Assembly: GCA_015660995.1 (NCBI GenBank)
Contig: JACTUC010000022.1
Coordinates: 1-64,000, forward strand
Reading direction: 5' to 3'
DNA length: 64,000 nt
From: Candidatus Methanomethylicaceae archaeon
GTDB taxonomy: Archaea; Thermoproteota; Methanomethylicia; Methanomethylicales; Methanomethylicaceae
Program-made: the position numbers and the translations under genes
Shown: positions 49,684 through 59,965 of the stretch, one piece after another
How positions within the stretch are numbered: position 1 is the first letter of the stretch
Layout of the letters: each line of letters starts with the position of its first letter
Notes under the pieces: generated by a model
What the model was told of the DNA's origin: nothing
The model's input: only the letters and a program-made list of their open reading frames with translations
Database searches by the model: none

Positions 49684-50574
49684 ATGCGCATACTCATAAC
49701 CGGGGCGAACGGGCTCCTTGGCTCAAAGCTTGCCGCAACGGCTCTCTCCAGGGGCTTCGAAGTCTTTTCTGGCTATATCTTGGACTCTCCAATGGTAGGG
49801 AAGCCTATCCCCATGGACATTACGGACGAGGCCTCAGTCCGAAGGGCTTTTAAGCAGTCCCGCCCGGACGCGGTCTTCCACTGCGCAGCCATGACCGACG
49901 TGGACAAGTGCGAAGAGGACCAGGAAGCCGCAATCAAGGTCAATTCAGAGGGCACACGCACCATTTCAAGGCAAGCCGCCCTTTCCAGTTCCTATATCGC
50001 CTACATCTCCACCGACTATGTCTTCGACGGCGCAAAGGGCAACTACATAGAGTCCGATCCGACCAATCCGGTCAACGCCTACGGAAGGTCAAAGCTCCTC
50101 GGCGAGGAAGTGGTCAGATCCTCCGGCGCCGACTTCCTGATTGCCCGCTCCAGCGTAATCTACGGCGCGCAACCCGCGATGGGCAAGGTCAACTTCGCCC
50201 TCTGGCTCCTCGAGTCCCTCCGTGCCCGCAAACCCGTCACCCTCCTCACCGACCAGTGCGTCTCACCAACCCTCAACACTTCCCTTGCTGGAATGCTCCT
50301 CGAATCCTTTGAGAAACATCTGACCGGCACCTATCACATGGCGGGCGCGACCCGCGTCTCCCGCTACGAATTTGGCTCCGCACTCGCAGGCACATTTGGC
50401 CTCGACCAATCCCTCATCAGAGCTGCTACAGCGCTGGACTTCCAGGGACGGTGGAAGGCAGCGCGTCCTCCAGACTCTTCCCTCGACGTTTCCAAGGCCA
50501 CTTCCATCCTGCAGACCAAACCGCTCGCCTTAAATGACGCACTGAAAGAGTTAAGAGAGGAGATTGATGGCTAA
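49684..50574 (+). CDS. rmlD: dTDP-4-dehydrorhamnose reductase
   Basis: 'MRILITGANGLLGSKLA', 'FHCAAMTDVDKCEEDQEAAIKVN', 'YISTDYVFDGAKGNYIESDPTNPVNAYGRSKLLGE'. Confidence 0.95.
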   Translation: MRILITGANGLLGSKLAATALSRGFEVFSGYILDSPMVGKPIPMDITDEASVRRAFKQSRPDAVFHCAAMTDVDKCEEDQEAAIKVNSEGTRTISRQAALSSSYIAYISTDYVFDGAKGNYIESDPTNPVNAYGRSKLLGEEVVRSSGADFLIARSSVIYGAQPAMGKVNFALWLLESLRARKPVTLLTDQCVSPTLNTSLAGMLLESFEKHLTGTYHMAGATRVSRYEFGSALAGTFGLDQSLIRAATALDFQGRWKAARPPDSSLDVSKATSILQTKPLALNDALKELREEIDG

Positions 50575-51074
50575 TGCTCCCTGGCGTAGCCGTAAGGCAG
50601 CTCAAGAAGTTCCCAGACGAGAGAGGCACATTCACAGAGATCATGCGGTCTGACTGGAGCGACGTCATAAGGGACGGAATAGTCCAGGCAAACTACTCCT
50701 TCTCTTACCCAGGCGTCGTGAGGGCTTGGCACAGGCATGCGAGGGGACAGGTGGACCACTTCCTGTGCATAGGTGGCTCAATCAAGATATGCGCCTACGA
50801 TGAGGCCTCGGCTGAGATCGACGAGATAGTTGCATCGGGCGAGTCTCTCCAACTGGTCCGCATTCCGGGGAACTACTGGCATGGGTTCAGTGTTGTGGGC
50901 TACAGTCCCGCCTCGCTCATATACTTCGTCAACCGCCTCTACGACCCAAAGGTGCCAGACGAGCTGCGGAGGCCATGGGACGACCCGATAGTCATCCCCA
51001 AGTTGATAAATGGAAGAGCGGACGATCCCCGTTGCGGCAAGCCTTGGGATTGGCATTCCGTTCCCCTCAAATGA
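50574..51074 (+). CDS. rmlC: dTDP-4-dehydrorhamnose 3,5-epimerase-like
   Basis: 'FPDERGTFTEIMRSDWSDV', 'QANYSFSYPGVVRAWHRHARGQVDHFLCIGGSIKI', 'YWHGFSVVG'. Confidence 0.9.
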   Translation: MLPGVAVRQLKKFPDERGTFTEIMRSDWSDVIRDGIVQANYSFSYPGVVRAWHRHARGQVDHFLCIGGSIKICAYDEASAEIDEIVASGESLQLVRIPGNYWHGFSVVGYSPASLIYFVNRLYDPKVPDELRRPWDDPIVIPKLINGRADDPRCGKPWDWHSVPLK

Positions 51075-51096
51075 TTGCATAGTATGGTGAGATGTA

Positions 51097-52104
51097 TTGG
51101 CTATAACGAGCGTCCTTGCGACTGGGGGGCTTGGCTTCATTGGAAGCAATTTCATCCGCCTCTTGCTTTCGGAGACTGGCTACAACATCATCAATATCGA
51201 TAACCTCTCCTACGGCTCAAACCTAAAAAACCTGGATGATCTTAAGGATGTTCCCAAGTATCGTTTCGTGAAGGGAGACATCTCCGACCCTGACCTTATG
51301 GTTCGCCTAGTGAATGAGTCCGATGCCGTTGTAAACTTCGCCGCTGAAACCCACGTGGACAGGAGCATATCCGATCCACTGCCATTTCACAGGACGAACG
51401 TTGGTGGCGTACTCACAATTCTTGAGGCTATCCGTAAGGCAGACCGGGACGTGCGCCTGGTGCAGATAGGCACGGACGAGAGCTATGGCGACATTACACA
51501 TGGCTCCTTTGCCGAATCAGACAGGCTCAGTCCGTCATCGCCTTACGCTGCATCAAAGGCTTCCGCAGACCTCTACGTAATGGCCTATCGCAGGACCTAC
51601 GGGCTGAACGCCTGCATCACCCGGTGCACAAACAATTATGGGCCATATCAGTTTCCGGAGAAGCTCATACCGAAGACAATAATACGCGCCAAGATGGGCC
51701 TGAAGGTTCCCATATATGGTACAGGAAAGAACGTTAGGGACTGGATCTACGTCCTCGACCATTGCGAGGGAATCAAAGCAGTTCTGGAAAAGGGGAAGCC
51801 AGGCGAAATCTACAATATTTCATCAGGCAATGAACTCAATAACCTTACTGTAGTCAAGATGATTCTCAGGCTTCTCAAGCTACCCGAGAGCTTCATTGAA
51901 TTCGTTGATGATCGCCCGGGGCACGATCTCCGCTACAGTCTTGATTCCCGAAAAATCAGGGAGGAGTTAGGGTGGTCTCCGACAAATACGTTCGAGAAGG
52001 GGATCTCAGAAACCGTAAGCTGGTACCTTTCGAACGATAAGTGGTGGAAACCCCTATCAAATGAGAAAACGCTACACCCTGCCCCTTGGAAACTAAAATG
52101 GTGA
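51097..52104 (+). CDS. rmlB: dTDP-glucose 4,6-dehydratase
   Basis: 'ATGGLGFIGSNFIRLLL', 'FAAETHVDRSISDPLPFHRTNVGGV', 'GTDESYGDI', 'YAASKASADL', 'ITRCTNNYGPYQFPEKLIPKTI'. Confidence 0.96.
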   Translation: MAITSVLATGGLGFIGSNFIRLLLSETGYNIINIDNLSYGSNLKNLDDLKDVPKYRFVKGDISDPDLMVRLVNESDAVVNFAAETHVDRSISDPLPFHRTNVGGVLTILEAIRKADRDVRLVQIGTDESYGDITHGSFAESDRLSPSSPYAASKASADLYVMAYRRTYGLNACITRCTNNYGPYQFPEKLIPKTIIRAKMGLKVPIYGTGKNVRDWIYVLDHCEGIKAVLEKGKPGEIYNISSGNELNNLTVVKMILRLLKLPESFIEFVDDRPGHDLRYSLDSRKIREELGWSPTNTFEKGISETVSWYLSNDKWWKPLSNEKTLHPAPWKLKW

Positions 52105-52195
52105 GTACGGAGACCAAGCTCTGGTTGAGCAGATGGCATGTTTTTTTCATTTTATATACCTTGAACATCAAATCAGTCTTCACGAGGATTATCAG

Positions 52196-54808
52196 ATGAG
52201 ACTGTTGGGGAAAATTGCAATATCCTCCGTAATTATTATTGTAATTGCCCTAGGAGTCGCTTGCTTCACAGCAGGATTTGGCTGTCAACCGTCTGCCTTC
52301 CCGGCCAATACCGCAAAGCCAGCTTCTGTACTACCCCTTGCAGATGCCATACATGATATGGCAGCAGACCGAACATTGGTCCAGCAGCAAGTTGCGATCG
52401 GCCCTAAGAACATCCACCCTGCCTCGGTTTTGCCCTCAGTCGCTCCACTGAGCGTTGGCGGCAGCATGCCCATGGCACCCCAGCCCGCGAATTGGAACGA
52501 ACAGCTCGGGATCAGTTTTACCCAAAATTTCACAAGCCTCGCCTACAATGTCATAGCAGTTGCTCAAGCAGACCCGAATGGCTATGGGCCTGCCTACCTG
52601 CTGAATGGTCTTACGAGCAATGGCTACTGGTGCCAGGTCGGCCTCTCCTGGAACTGGCCCTATGCAAGCGGTGGCTACAACTCAGGCTTCAACCTGAACT
52701 ATGAGGTCTTTGACTCTTCGGGGAACTCGATATTCCCAACCGGTGGCAGCGGTGGTCTCATCAGCTTCTCGGGGACCGTAAACCAGGGCGACGCTGTGAG
52801 CCTCAGCCTCTCCTTCTCTGGAGGGAATGTCATCATGTCTGCCCACGATATCAATAGCGGCGCAAGTGCCCAGGAGAGCTATGGTCCAATCGGGGCGACC
52901 TATTTCGAGGGCACCCCCTCCGCATCCTCCGACTCCAACGGTTTCTTCACCGGGCTGATGACCGAATGGTACCATGTCTCCCAATACTATGGTGGCGAGG
53001 CATCCGTGATCTATTTGGATCAAGGCTCCGCCGTCTCCTCCGCCTGGATGTGGATCGACGAGTTCAACGCGAATACTGGCACCAGACTCTTCGACGACGA
53101 ATCCCCATCCCCCTTTAATTATTCCAACCCGACGCAGCTCCAATATTTCACCGGGCACGGAGCCACGGAGGACTCGAATGCTTTCGATTTTATCACGGGT
53201 ACAGGCAACTGGGTCCAGACGACGCTGAGCTATTCCGTAGTTGGCGGCGGAACTGGATATTATGCACCGACATTGACCTACACCCTGGGGGGCATCTCTT
53301 ACTCTGCTTCCTTGAGCACCTCCCCAACTGCCTACTACATGGACTCTGGGAGCGGGTGGAGCGTCAACAACCTCTTGTCTGGCTCGACGAGTCTAGAAAC
53401 CTGGATCACCAAGCAGCAGACGAGCGGCACAGCTGGCTCCAACCAGTCGATCAGCATTACCTATTATCATCAGTACTCGATCAGTCTCGGCTACAATGTC
53501 TCCGGAACCGGGACAGGCTACTCGCCACCCAACGCAACGGTCGTGCAATTCGGAGCACTCACAACGGTTACAGTCCCTATACACCTATTTGCTGACGCCG
53601 GTTCCCAGTACTCCCTTCAGAATCCCCTCCTCGGCTCCTCCCCAACTGAAAGGTGGTTTGCGGCATCCTCCCAGGGCATCGTCTCGTCGAGCTTTTCGCT
53701 TCAGGCGTTGTACTACCTCCAATATGCCCTCAACGAAAGCTATTTCATCGTGGGCGGAGGGAATCCAGCAGGGCCTAATGTGACCTGCACCTCTCTCGGA
53801 AGCTCCTCCTCCATTCCGCTTACCCTGGTTAGGGGAACGATCTGGCTGGACCTGGGATCTGCCTACAGCATTCCTAACACTCTTTCCCCATCAGGTTCAA
53901 CCGAAAGATGGTTCACCCCGTCACCTCTGGCCGGTTCGGTGTCAGGACCTGGAACGATCTCCCAGACCTATTACCACCAGTACCTGGTGGTCTTCAGCTA
54001 CTCGGTTGAAGGGGGTGGGAGCCCGCTGCCGCCCCTTCTCAACGGCACATCCCTCGCCTCCTCCACAAGCCAGGTCTTTGGCACCGCCCCATTAGCCACC
54101 TGGTTGGATTCTGGATCGAGCTACGCCTTCAATTTCCTCCTGAGCCCATCTGCAACAGAGCGGTGGAGTACCAACCAAACCTTGGTTTCCGGTACAGTAT
54201 CCGCTCCAGCCACCCTCTCGCCGGTGTATAATCATCAATTCTACGTGGCCATGGAGTCGGATTCGGCAGCCGGGGGCTCCATCTCTCCTGCAAGCAATTG
54301 GTTTGATGCGGGGCATATGATCCAAATCTCAGCCGTGGCAAATCCTAGATGGGAGTTCGAGAACTGGAACGGCTCAGGAGCATCGTCCTACAGCGGCATA
54401 CTCAATTCCACAATTACCATAGTCAATTCACCCATAGTGGAGTATGCCACATTCTATCCGGGGCTGACAATAAACGCCACCAGTTACGGGACGGTTGCCT
54501 ACAACTACAGCCTGGGCTCCGGCTCCGTACCAGGCAGCTCTTCTGTGGTCCTCTACGTCCCTCTGAATGACAGCCTCCTCCTCAACGCCAATCCTTCATC
54601 CTTCGTCTTCCAGTTCAAATCATGGTCTGGCGATGCTGTCTCAACGGCTCAGCAGATGCAGATCGTAGCTTCTGCGCCCATGGCGGTGCAGGCCAATTTC
54701 GCCTTCAGCTGGGTCAACATAGGTATCACGGTCGCAGTGGTTGCCATAGCTTTTGCCGTTCTTGCCCTGCTGATACTTCGAAGGAAGGGAGCTCGCAACC
54801 CCACTTAG
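52196..54808 (+). CDS. Large secreted, TM-anchored surface protein with tandem repeats, thermopsin-like or related archaeal surface family
   Basis: Signal peptide at 'MRLLGKIAISSVIIIVIALGVACFTAGFGC'; repeated '..YYHQY..YxVxGGGxxxxPP....WLDxGSxYxxxNxLxxSxxTERW...' blocks; C-terminal TM plus 'RRKGARNPT'. Confidence 0.8.
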   Translation: MRLLGKIAISSVIIIVIALGVACFTAGFGCQPSAFPANTAKPASVLPLADAIHDMAADRTLVQQQVAIGPKNIHPASVLPSVAPLSVGGSMPMAPQPANWNEQLGISFTQNFTSLAYNVIAVAQADPNGYGPAYLLNGLTSNGYWCQVGLSWNWPYASGGYNSGFNLNYEVFDSSGNSIFPTGGSGGLISFSGTVNQGDAVSLSLSFSGGNVIMSAHDINSGASAQESYGPIGATYFEGTPSASSDSNGFFTGLMTEWYHVSQYYGGEASVIYLDQGSAVSSAWMWIDEFNANTGTRLFDDESPSPFNYSNPTQLQYFTGHGATEDSNAFDFITGTGNWVQTTLSYSVVGGGTGYYAPTLTYTLGGISYSASLSTSPTAYYMDSGSGWSVNNLLSGSTSLETWITKQQTSGTAGSNQSISITYYHQYSISLGYNVSGTGTGYSPPNATVVQFGALTTVTVPIHLFADAGSQYSLQNPLLGSSPTERWFAASSQGIVSSSFSLQALYYLQYALNESYFIVGGGNPAGPNVTCTSLGSSSSIPLTLVRGTIWLDLGSAYSIPNTLSPSGSTERWFTPSPLAGSVSGPGTISQTYYHQYLVVFSYSVEGGGSPLPPLLNGTSLASSTSQVFGTAPLATWLDSGSSYAFNFLLSPSATERWSTNQTLVSGTVSAPATLSPVYNHQFYVAMESDSAAGGSISPASNWFDAGHMIQISAVANPRWEFENWNGSGASSYSGILNSTITIVNSPIVEYATFYPGLTINATSYGTVAYNYSLGSGSVPGSSSVVLYVPLNDSLLLNANPSSFVFQFKSWSGDAVSTAQQMQIVASAPMAVQANFAFSWVNIGITVAVVAIAFAVLALLILRRKGARNPT

Positions 54809-54833
54809 CAACTCTTGCCCTTCGATATCCCCC

Positions 54834-57569
54834 TCAAATTATTAAGAAGAGGTCGGTGGTGACCTCACCTGTCAGGGAATTGGTGTAGTTTCCATCAAAG
54901 ACGTAGTCGGCGTAGACCGTATGGTTCCCTCCAACCATGGAAGGAACGATAAAGGTGTTAGTCCCATTGATCTGGCCATTGCTTCCCACCGAAGAGTTCA
55001 GGACCCAGTAATAATTGTTGGTGGAGTTTTCAAAGTAGAGGTAGATGGGTCCCGGTGCGAATCCTTGGCTTTGAACGGTCACCCTGGTCCCAATATCACC
55101 TCTGGCAGGTGTAAGCACCAGGGTTGGAAGGACATTGATGGAGAATGTGAAATTGGCTGTGGTAAGTGCATTTGCAACCGTGACCTTGTGGATGCCGCCG
55201 GCAAGAGCCGGAATGGTGAAGGTGGCATTGAAGAAGCCCGTTGCGTTGGCCGTTGTTGTCCCTAGGGCTGTGGAGCCATCGATGGTGAAGACCACTGGCG
55301 AAGTGGGGTTGAAGCTGTTGCCTGCGAAGGCATAGTTGGATAACGGGTTGACATTGTAGGGACCCGTGCCATTGCCAAAGGTGCCGACGACCCCAGCCAG
55401 CTCAAGAAAGACCCTGCTTGGTTCGCTGAAGAAGCTATTGGTCACGAAGGAGCCGCTGGCGTTCAGGAGGTCGATCTCGACATTGGTGGTGGGGGTCGTG
55501 GTCCAGTCAGCGCCCGTGTCCCTCACGTTAAAGGTGGAGCTGAAGGAACCTTTGCTGTCGGTGATAACCTGGGCGAAGGCCATGGAGCTGTTGCCGTAGG
55601 TAAGGTTGTACTGGGTGTTTGCCTCCAACGCATTGCCATAGACCCCAACGGCTGCTCCCGCCGGACCGGAAGCTGGTGTCAGGGTAAGCGAAGGCTGCAC
55701 CATGATCGGCTGCCGGGCGACAACGACGCCACCATCGTAGACTTTTATGTACCTATAGTCCTGGGTTATGTTCAGGGGTATGGGCCCCATGAGCATCTCT
55801 GCCGAAACTCCATTGATGGTTCCATTGCCCTGGTAGAAGGTGGCTCTGCCGTTGGGCAGGAATGAATCGGATATTTGGATCGCCGTGGGGAAAGGACTGC
55901 TGAAAGCGCTGACGTCGAATCCCATGGCGTAGGGTATGTCACCTGGGCTGAGGGAGGCGTATCCATCCCGACTCATGTAGAGGTCGAACTGCGACCCGGA
56001 GAAGGTCACTAGGTTGGCGCCATTGTAGGTGAAGATTATCACCAACCCTTCGTTTGCAACGGGGACCCCGTCAACGGCAGAAACGTTGAGACTGCCGGCC
56101 GCGACCGCAATGTTTTGGGAGGGGATGTCTCCGGTGTTGTTTGTGGATAGGGAGAGTCCACCCAGCCACGGGTTACCCGTTATTCCGCCCTGCTGGTTGG
56201 AGTGCTGGAAGTTGATAAAGTCCAGATTGGTTATGGGTGCATGGCCACTTGTGGCGTTGAAGGCATAGCCATCAGGCGGTGAGATGCGAAGCCATCCGGA
56301 TTGGGAAGTCTCGTTGATGGTGCAAATGCCCGATTGGTTGATGGTGAAAGAGTAGTAGCCGCCGGAACCCGTTGTGCTGTTGGCAACGAGACCCGTGGCA
56401 TTGTAAAGGTCGACAGCCCAGCCCGAGACCCCGTTGCCATTCCACACATCCACATGGCCCGATACTATGAATGGCACGAATGTTGGAAGGGTAACGTTCG
56501 AATTCACTAATGTGGCTGCGACACCGGAAGTGACCGCAATATAGTTTCCGTCGCCACCGTAGACCGCTCTGAAGAATGAGGTCCCAGTTTGGTTGGGTGT
56601 GAAGATCGAAGAGGCTGCCACCCCCCCGATCAGGTTCTCAACATCAAAGGTCACCCAGACCCCCGTGTCGTTGTTCATGAACTGGATGGGGCCCGTGGGT
56701 AGAGGGAAGTTCCCCCCCAGCCCCATGACTTCAATATAGGAGCGGATGCCCTCTCCCAGGGTTATGTTGTTTGAACTCAAATCGATTGTCATGGTGGGAG
56801 TGGCAGCTGAGACATTCACGACCTCAAGGGTCGTGATGGTGGAGGGCCAGCTTCCAAAATAATTGCCGTCGCCGGCGTAGGTTGCATTGAACTGATAGGT
56901 CCCGGCCTGCAGGGGTGTGAATGAATGGGAGATTGCCACACGCTGCTGGCTGGTTGAATTCCAATAATAGACAAAAGTGCCCAGTGGCAGCCATGCCCCT
57001 TCGCTGCCTAACCTATACTGGAAGGTAATAGCCCCCGAGGGCAACGGTAGCAGCCCTGCAACAATGGGGAAGAAGACGCTGGCCGTGTCCCTTACGGAAG
57101 CGCCCAAGGCTATGATGGTAGCGTTGAGCATGGTCGAGGTGACGCTTGGGGCCTTGTTTATGGTGATACTGGATATATTGCTCAACGAACTGAGGTACCG
57201 TGAGCTGCCAGGGGTATAGTTGGCCTTGAAGTAGTAGGTTCCAGTACCTATGGGAGGAACCGCCACCGAAACAATTCCACCAGAGTTAGGAACATTCTCT
57301 GTATCAAGCAAAGTCCAGCTGGCATTATCCGTACTCCAGTAAAAGATGATGAGGGCATTGGTCCCATTCATCGGGGAACCGGCAACGTAACCACTCAAAT
57401 TTGCAGTTGCAGTAAAAGGCGTCCCCAGAGTCATGGGTCCTGTGGTGTTGAAACCAACTACTAATGACGTAGCCCTTGGCGTTGGGGGGGTGGTGAAGAC
57501 GTACACTCCCACTGCTGCTACTGCAATAATTATGATTATGCTAACCAAGATCAAATACTTTCTATCCAT
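54834..57569 (-). CDS. Large surface protein, N-terminal TM, Ig-like repeats plus SdrD/Cna_B-like domain
   Basis: TM 'YLILVSIIIIIAVAAVGVYVF'; Ig-repeat units ending 'FNATYAGDGNY', 'FMNNDTGVWVTFDVENL', 'VSGHVDVWNGNGVSGWAVDLYNATG...GYYSFTINQSG'. Confidence 0.85.
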   Translation of the reverse strand: MDRKYLILVSIIIIIAVAAVGVYVFTTPPTPRATSLVVGFNTTGPMTLGTPFTATANLSGYVAGSPMNGTNALIIFYWSTDNASWTLLDTENVPNSGGIVSVAVPPIGTGTYYFKANYTPGSSRYLSSLSNISSITINKAPSVTSTMLNATIIALGASVRDTASVFFPIVAGLLPLPSGAITFQYRLGSEGAWLPLGTFVYYWNSTSQQRVAISHSFTPLQAGTYQFNATYAGDGNYFGSWPSTITTLEVVNVSAATPTMTIDLSSNNITLGEGIRSYIEVMGLGGNFPLPTGPIQFMNNDTGVWVTFDVENLIGGVAASSIFTPNQTGTSFFRAVYGGDGNYIAVTSGVAATLVNSNVTLPTFVPFIVSGHVDVWNGNGVSGWAVDLYNATGLVANSTTGSGGYYSFTINQSGICTINETSQSGWLRISPPDGYAFNATSGHAPITNLDFINFQHSNQQGGITGNPWLGGLSLSTNNTGDIPSQNIAVAAGSLNVSAVDGVPVANEGLVIIFTYNGANLVTFSGSQFDLYMSRDGYASLSPGDIPYAMGFDVSAFSSPFPTAIQISDSFLPNGRATFYQGNGTINGVSAEMLMGPIPLNITQDYRYIKVYDGGVVVARQPIMVQPSLTLTPASGPAGAAVGVYGNALEANTQYNLTYGNSSMAFAQVITDSKGSFSSTFNVRDTGADWTTTPTTNVEIDLLNASGSFVTNSFFSEPSRVFLELAGVVGTFGNGTGPYNVNPLSNYAFAGNSFNPTSPVVFTIDGSTALGTTTANATGFFNATFTIPALAGGIHKVTVANALTTANFTFSINVLPTLVLTPARGDIGTRVTVQSQGFAPGPIYLYFENSTNNYYWVLNSSVGSNGQINGTNTFIVPSMVGGNHTVYADYVFDGNYTNSLTGEVTTDLFLII

Positions 57570-57990
57570 CCATTATTCCTCCTTTTTCCAAATGTCAAAA
57601 TCCTGCAAAACCTGATTCCCCTGGGACTCCCAAAAAAAGAGAAACCTTGTTCTAATTAAAGCCTTGACAGATAAAACTATTCTTATCTGACATTTATTGA
57701 AAAGAAAGATCAGAATTATTTTGGTTCAGCCTCTGATGATATAACTCATTCGTTTTAAAATCTAAAAAGCTTAATTTTAGTTTCTAAAAGCCAGCTTAAT
57801 ACTCACCTGCTGCCTGGGTCATTCATTCCTAAGCCTGGCTCGCGTCATCTTTAGCTCTGTTCTGGTAGCCTAAGAAAAGCCACATCCTGTGGCCCGATTT
57901 CTAACCGTGACCGCATTAAATCATTCTATATATATTAGAAGGTTCTTTCGTTATTAGGTCGAAGATTAAGTTCCTGTTGAGGGATAGTGT

Positions 57991-58938
57991 TTGGTTATGG
58001 AAAGGTCGAGTGCTCAATCAGTCAAGCCGTTTGTCATTGCTTGCATACCTGCCCTAAATGAGGAGAGCTCAATAGCCAAGGTTATCCTGCAGACAAAACC
58101 CTATGTTGACAAGATAGTGGTATGCGATGATGGCTCAACTGATATGACCGCTGCCATAGCATCAGGCCTAGGCGCCACTGTAATCCGCCATTCGAAGAGC
58201 ACAGGTTATGGAAGTGCCCTGGCCACACTCTTCGGTGCTGCGCGGGAAGGCGGAGCTGACATTATGGTGACGCTTGACGCGGATGGTCAGCACGATCCAA
58301 AATTTATCCCAGACTTGATCGCCCCAATCATCAATCAGACTGCTGATATCGTAATAGGATCGAGGTTCCTAGGCGGAAGTGAAGTTCCAGGGATGCGCCA
58401 GGCAGGCATCAAGGTAATAAACGATGTGACCAACCTTGCAAGCTACAAAGGGATGACCGATACCCAATCCGGGTTTAGGGCCTATGGCAAAGCCGCAATT
58501 GAAGCCATAACGCCTGTGGAGAGTGGCATGGGCGCAAGCACCGAGATTCTGATAAAGGCCAAGGCCCGCGGGTTCCGGATCGCTGAGGTCCCCATAATTA
58601 TCACCTACAACGGTTCTCCGTCGTCTCAGAATTCAGTCAAGCACGGATCTTCGGTCATTCTGAGCACAATCAAGCACGCGGCAATAGAACATCCCCTATT
58701 GCTCTTTGGGGTTCCTGGTTTGATCCTCCTCGCTGTCGGGTTCGGATTCGGAGCATTTGGCCTGGACATATTGATCAACGCGAAGCATCTTCCAGTCAAT
58801 GTTGCTTTAATTGCTGTCGGCTCTGTCATCTTCGGTTTTATGTTTATCACAACAATGCTCATCCTCTGGGTGCTGTCAAGCATTGTCAAAGAACTGCGCC
58901 CCTCACCTCAGCAATATGGTGTTGGGTTCAAATCATGA
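57991..58938 (+). CDS. GT2 dolichyl-phosphate sugar synthase-like, C-terminal TM helices
   Basis: 'FVIACIPALNEESSIAKVILQTKPYVDKIVVCDDGSTDMTAAIA', 'DIMVTLDADGQHDPKFIPDLI', 'DTQSGFRAYGKAAI'. Confidence 0.95.
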   Translation: MVMERSSAQSVKPFVIACIPALNEESSIAKVILQTKPYVDKIVVCDDGSTDMTAAIASGLGATVIRHSKSTGYGSALATLFGAAREGGADIMVTLDADGQHDPKFIPDLIAPIINQTADIVIGSRFLGGSEVPGMRQAGIKVINDVTNLASYKGMTDTQSGFRAYGKAAIEAITPVESGMGASTEILIKAKARGFRIAEVPIIITYNGSPSSQNSVKHGSSVILSTIKHAAIEHPLLLFGVPGLILLAVGFGFGAFGLDILINAKHLPVNVALIAVGSVIFGFMFITTMLILWVLSSIVKELRPSPQQYGVGFKS

Positions 58939-58951
58939 AGGGTGCCCTGAG

Positions 58952-59962
58952 TTGAAGGTCGCCATCTACACACCAGCATACGGCAAGTCCCCAGGCACAA
59001 GGTACAAGGTGGATATGCTCCGCAAGGCCATAATGCGTAAGCACGAGGCCATCTTGATCTGTGATGAAGATGAAAGCATCCTTAGGCACGCCTACAGGCA
59101 TCTCGGTCCCTCATTGCTGAATTGGCATTCAACATGGGAACGGATCGGGAAGAGGATTGGTAACACCATCCTCTCCGCAGATCCCGACGCTGCGGTACTG
59201 ATAACAGATATCTCTGCCAGCGCCATACCGTTCCTGAAGAAGAACGGGGTAAGGACGATCTTGAGCGTCGAAGATCTGACGCCGGTATGGTTGAAGATGG
59301 CTAATCCCGACCCTTTTTACGCCCAGTTGAGATCCTTTTCAAAAGATGCGGATGGTATAATAACCGTCTCCGAAGATCTGAGGGAGAAGCTCCAAAGGAT
59401 TGGCATCCCATCCGAAGTCGCGGCCCACGGCATAGAGAAGCTCTACGTAAATGAGGAAGAGGCTTACGAAAGGAGGAACAAGGGCATCGTCATCCTCAAC
59501 TCGGGCCAAGTGGAGTTTGAAGAGGAGAGGAAGGCCTTCGAAATTTCAGCCAGTAAGATCCTTGAAAAGTACCCCATCATGTCGTACTCATTCGGGAGAC
59601 ACAATCCCCGGCTCCAGGCCAAATTTCCCCAGATCACCTGGTACAACTACAGCTCACCGGAAGAGGCAATCCCTCGCCTGAAAGAATGCTCCATTGGGCT
59701 GATCATAAGGTTCAACACTGAGCGCCCCACGAGGCTCTTCTACCACGCCTCGATGCTCCAGCCCATCGTAGCCATAGGCGACAGGTGGGTCAGCGAAGTC
59801 TCCGAGAAGAAGCTAGGCGTTGCTGCATCTCCCGAGGGTTCCCTGGAAGCCCTGGATAGAATACTGGAAGATTATGAGAGCTACATAAAGTCAATAAAGA
59901 ATTTTGCCCAGGAAAACCTTCTTGAAAACGCATATGCCCCACTCATGAGGATGCTGGGTTGA
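58952..59962 (+). CDS. Divergent GT-B glycosyltransferase
   Basis: Probable TTG start (LKVAIYTPAYGKSPGTRYKVDMLRKA); 'ADGIITVSEDLREKLQRIGIPSEVAAHGIEK'. Confidence 0.75.
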   Translation: MKVAIYTPAYGKSPGTRYKVDMLRKAIMRKHEAILICDEDESILRHAYRHLGPSLLNWHSTWERIGKRIGNTILSADPDAAVLITDISASAIPFLKKNGVRTILSVEDLTPVWLKMANPDPFYAQLRSFSKDADGIITVSEDLREKLQRIGIPSEVAAHGIEKLYVNEEEAYERRNKGIVILNSGQVEFEEERKAFEISASKILEKYPIMSYSFGRHNPRLQAKFPQITWYNYSSPEEAIPRLKECSIGLIIRFNTERPTRLFYHASMLQPIVAIGDRWVSEVSEKKLGVAASPEGSLEALDRILEDYESYIKSIKNFAQENLLENAYAPLMRMLG

Positions 59963-59965
59963 TTC

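Noticed and set aside
52682-53158. 158-aa antisense ORF
   Set aside because: Antisense to a well-supported surface protein; composition is a shadow of its codon bias.
58921-58937. tRNA T-loop-like 'GGGTTCAAATC'
   Set aside because: Inside the 3' end of a GT2 coding gene, with no acceptor stem or anticodon arm.
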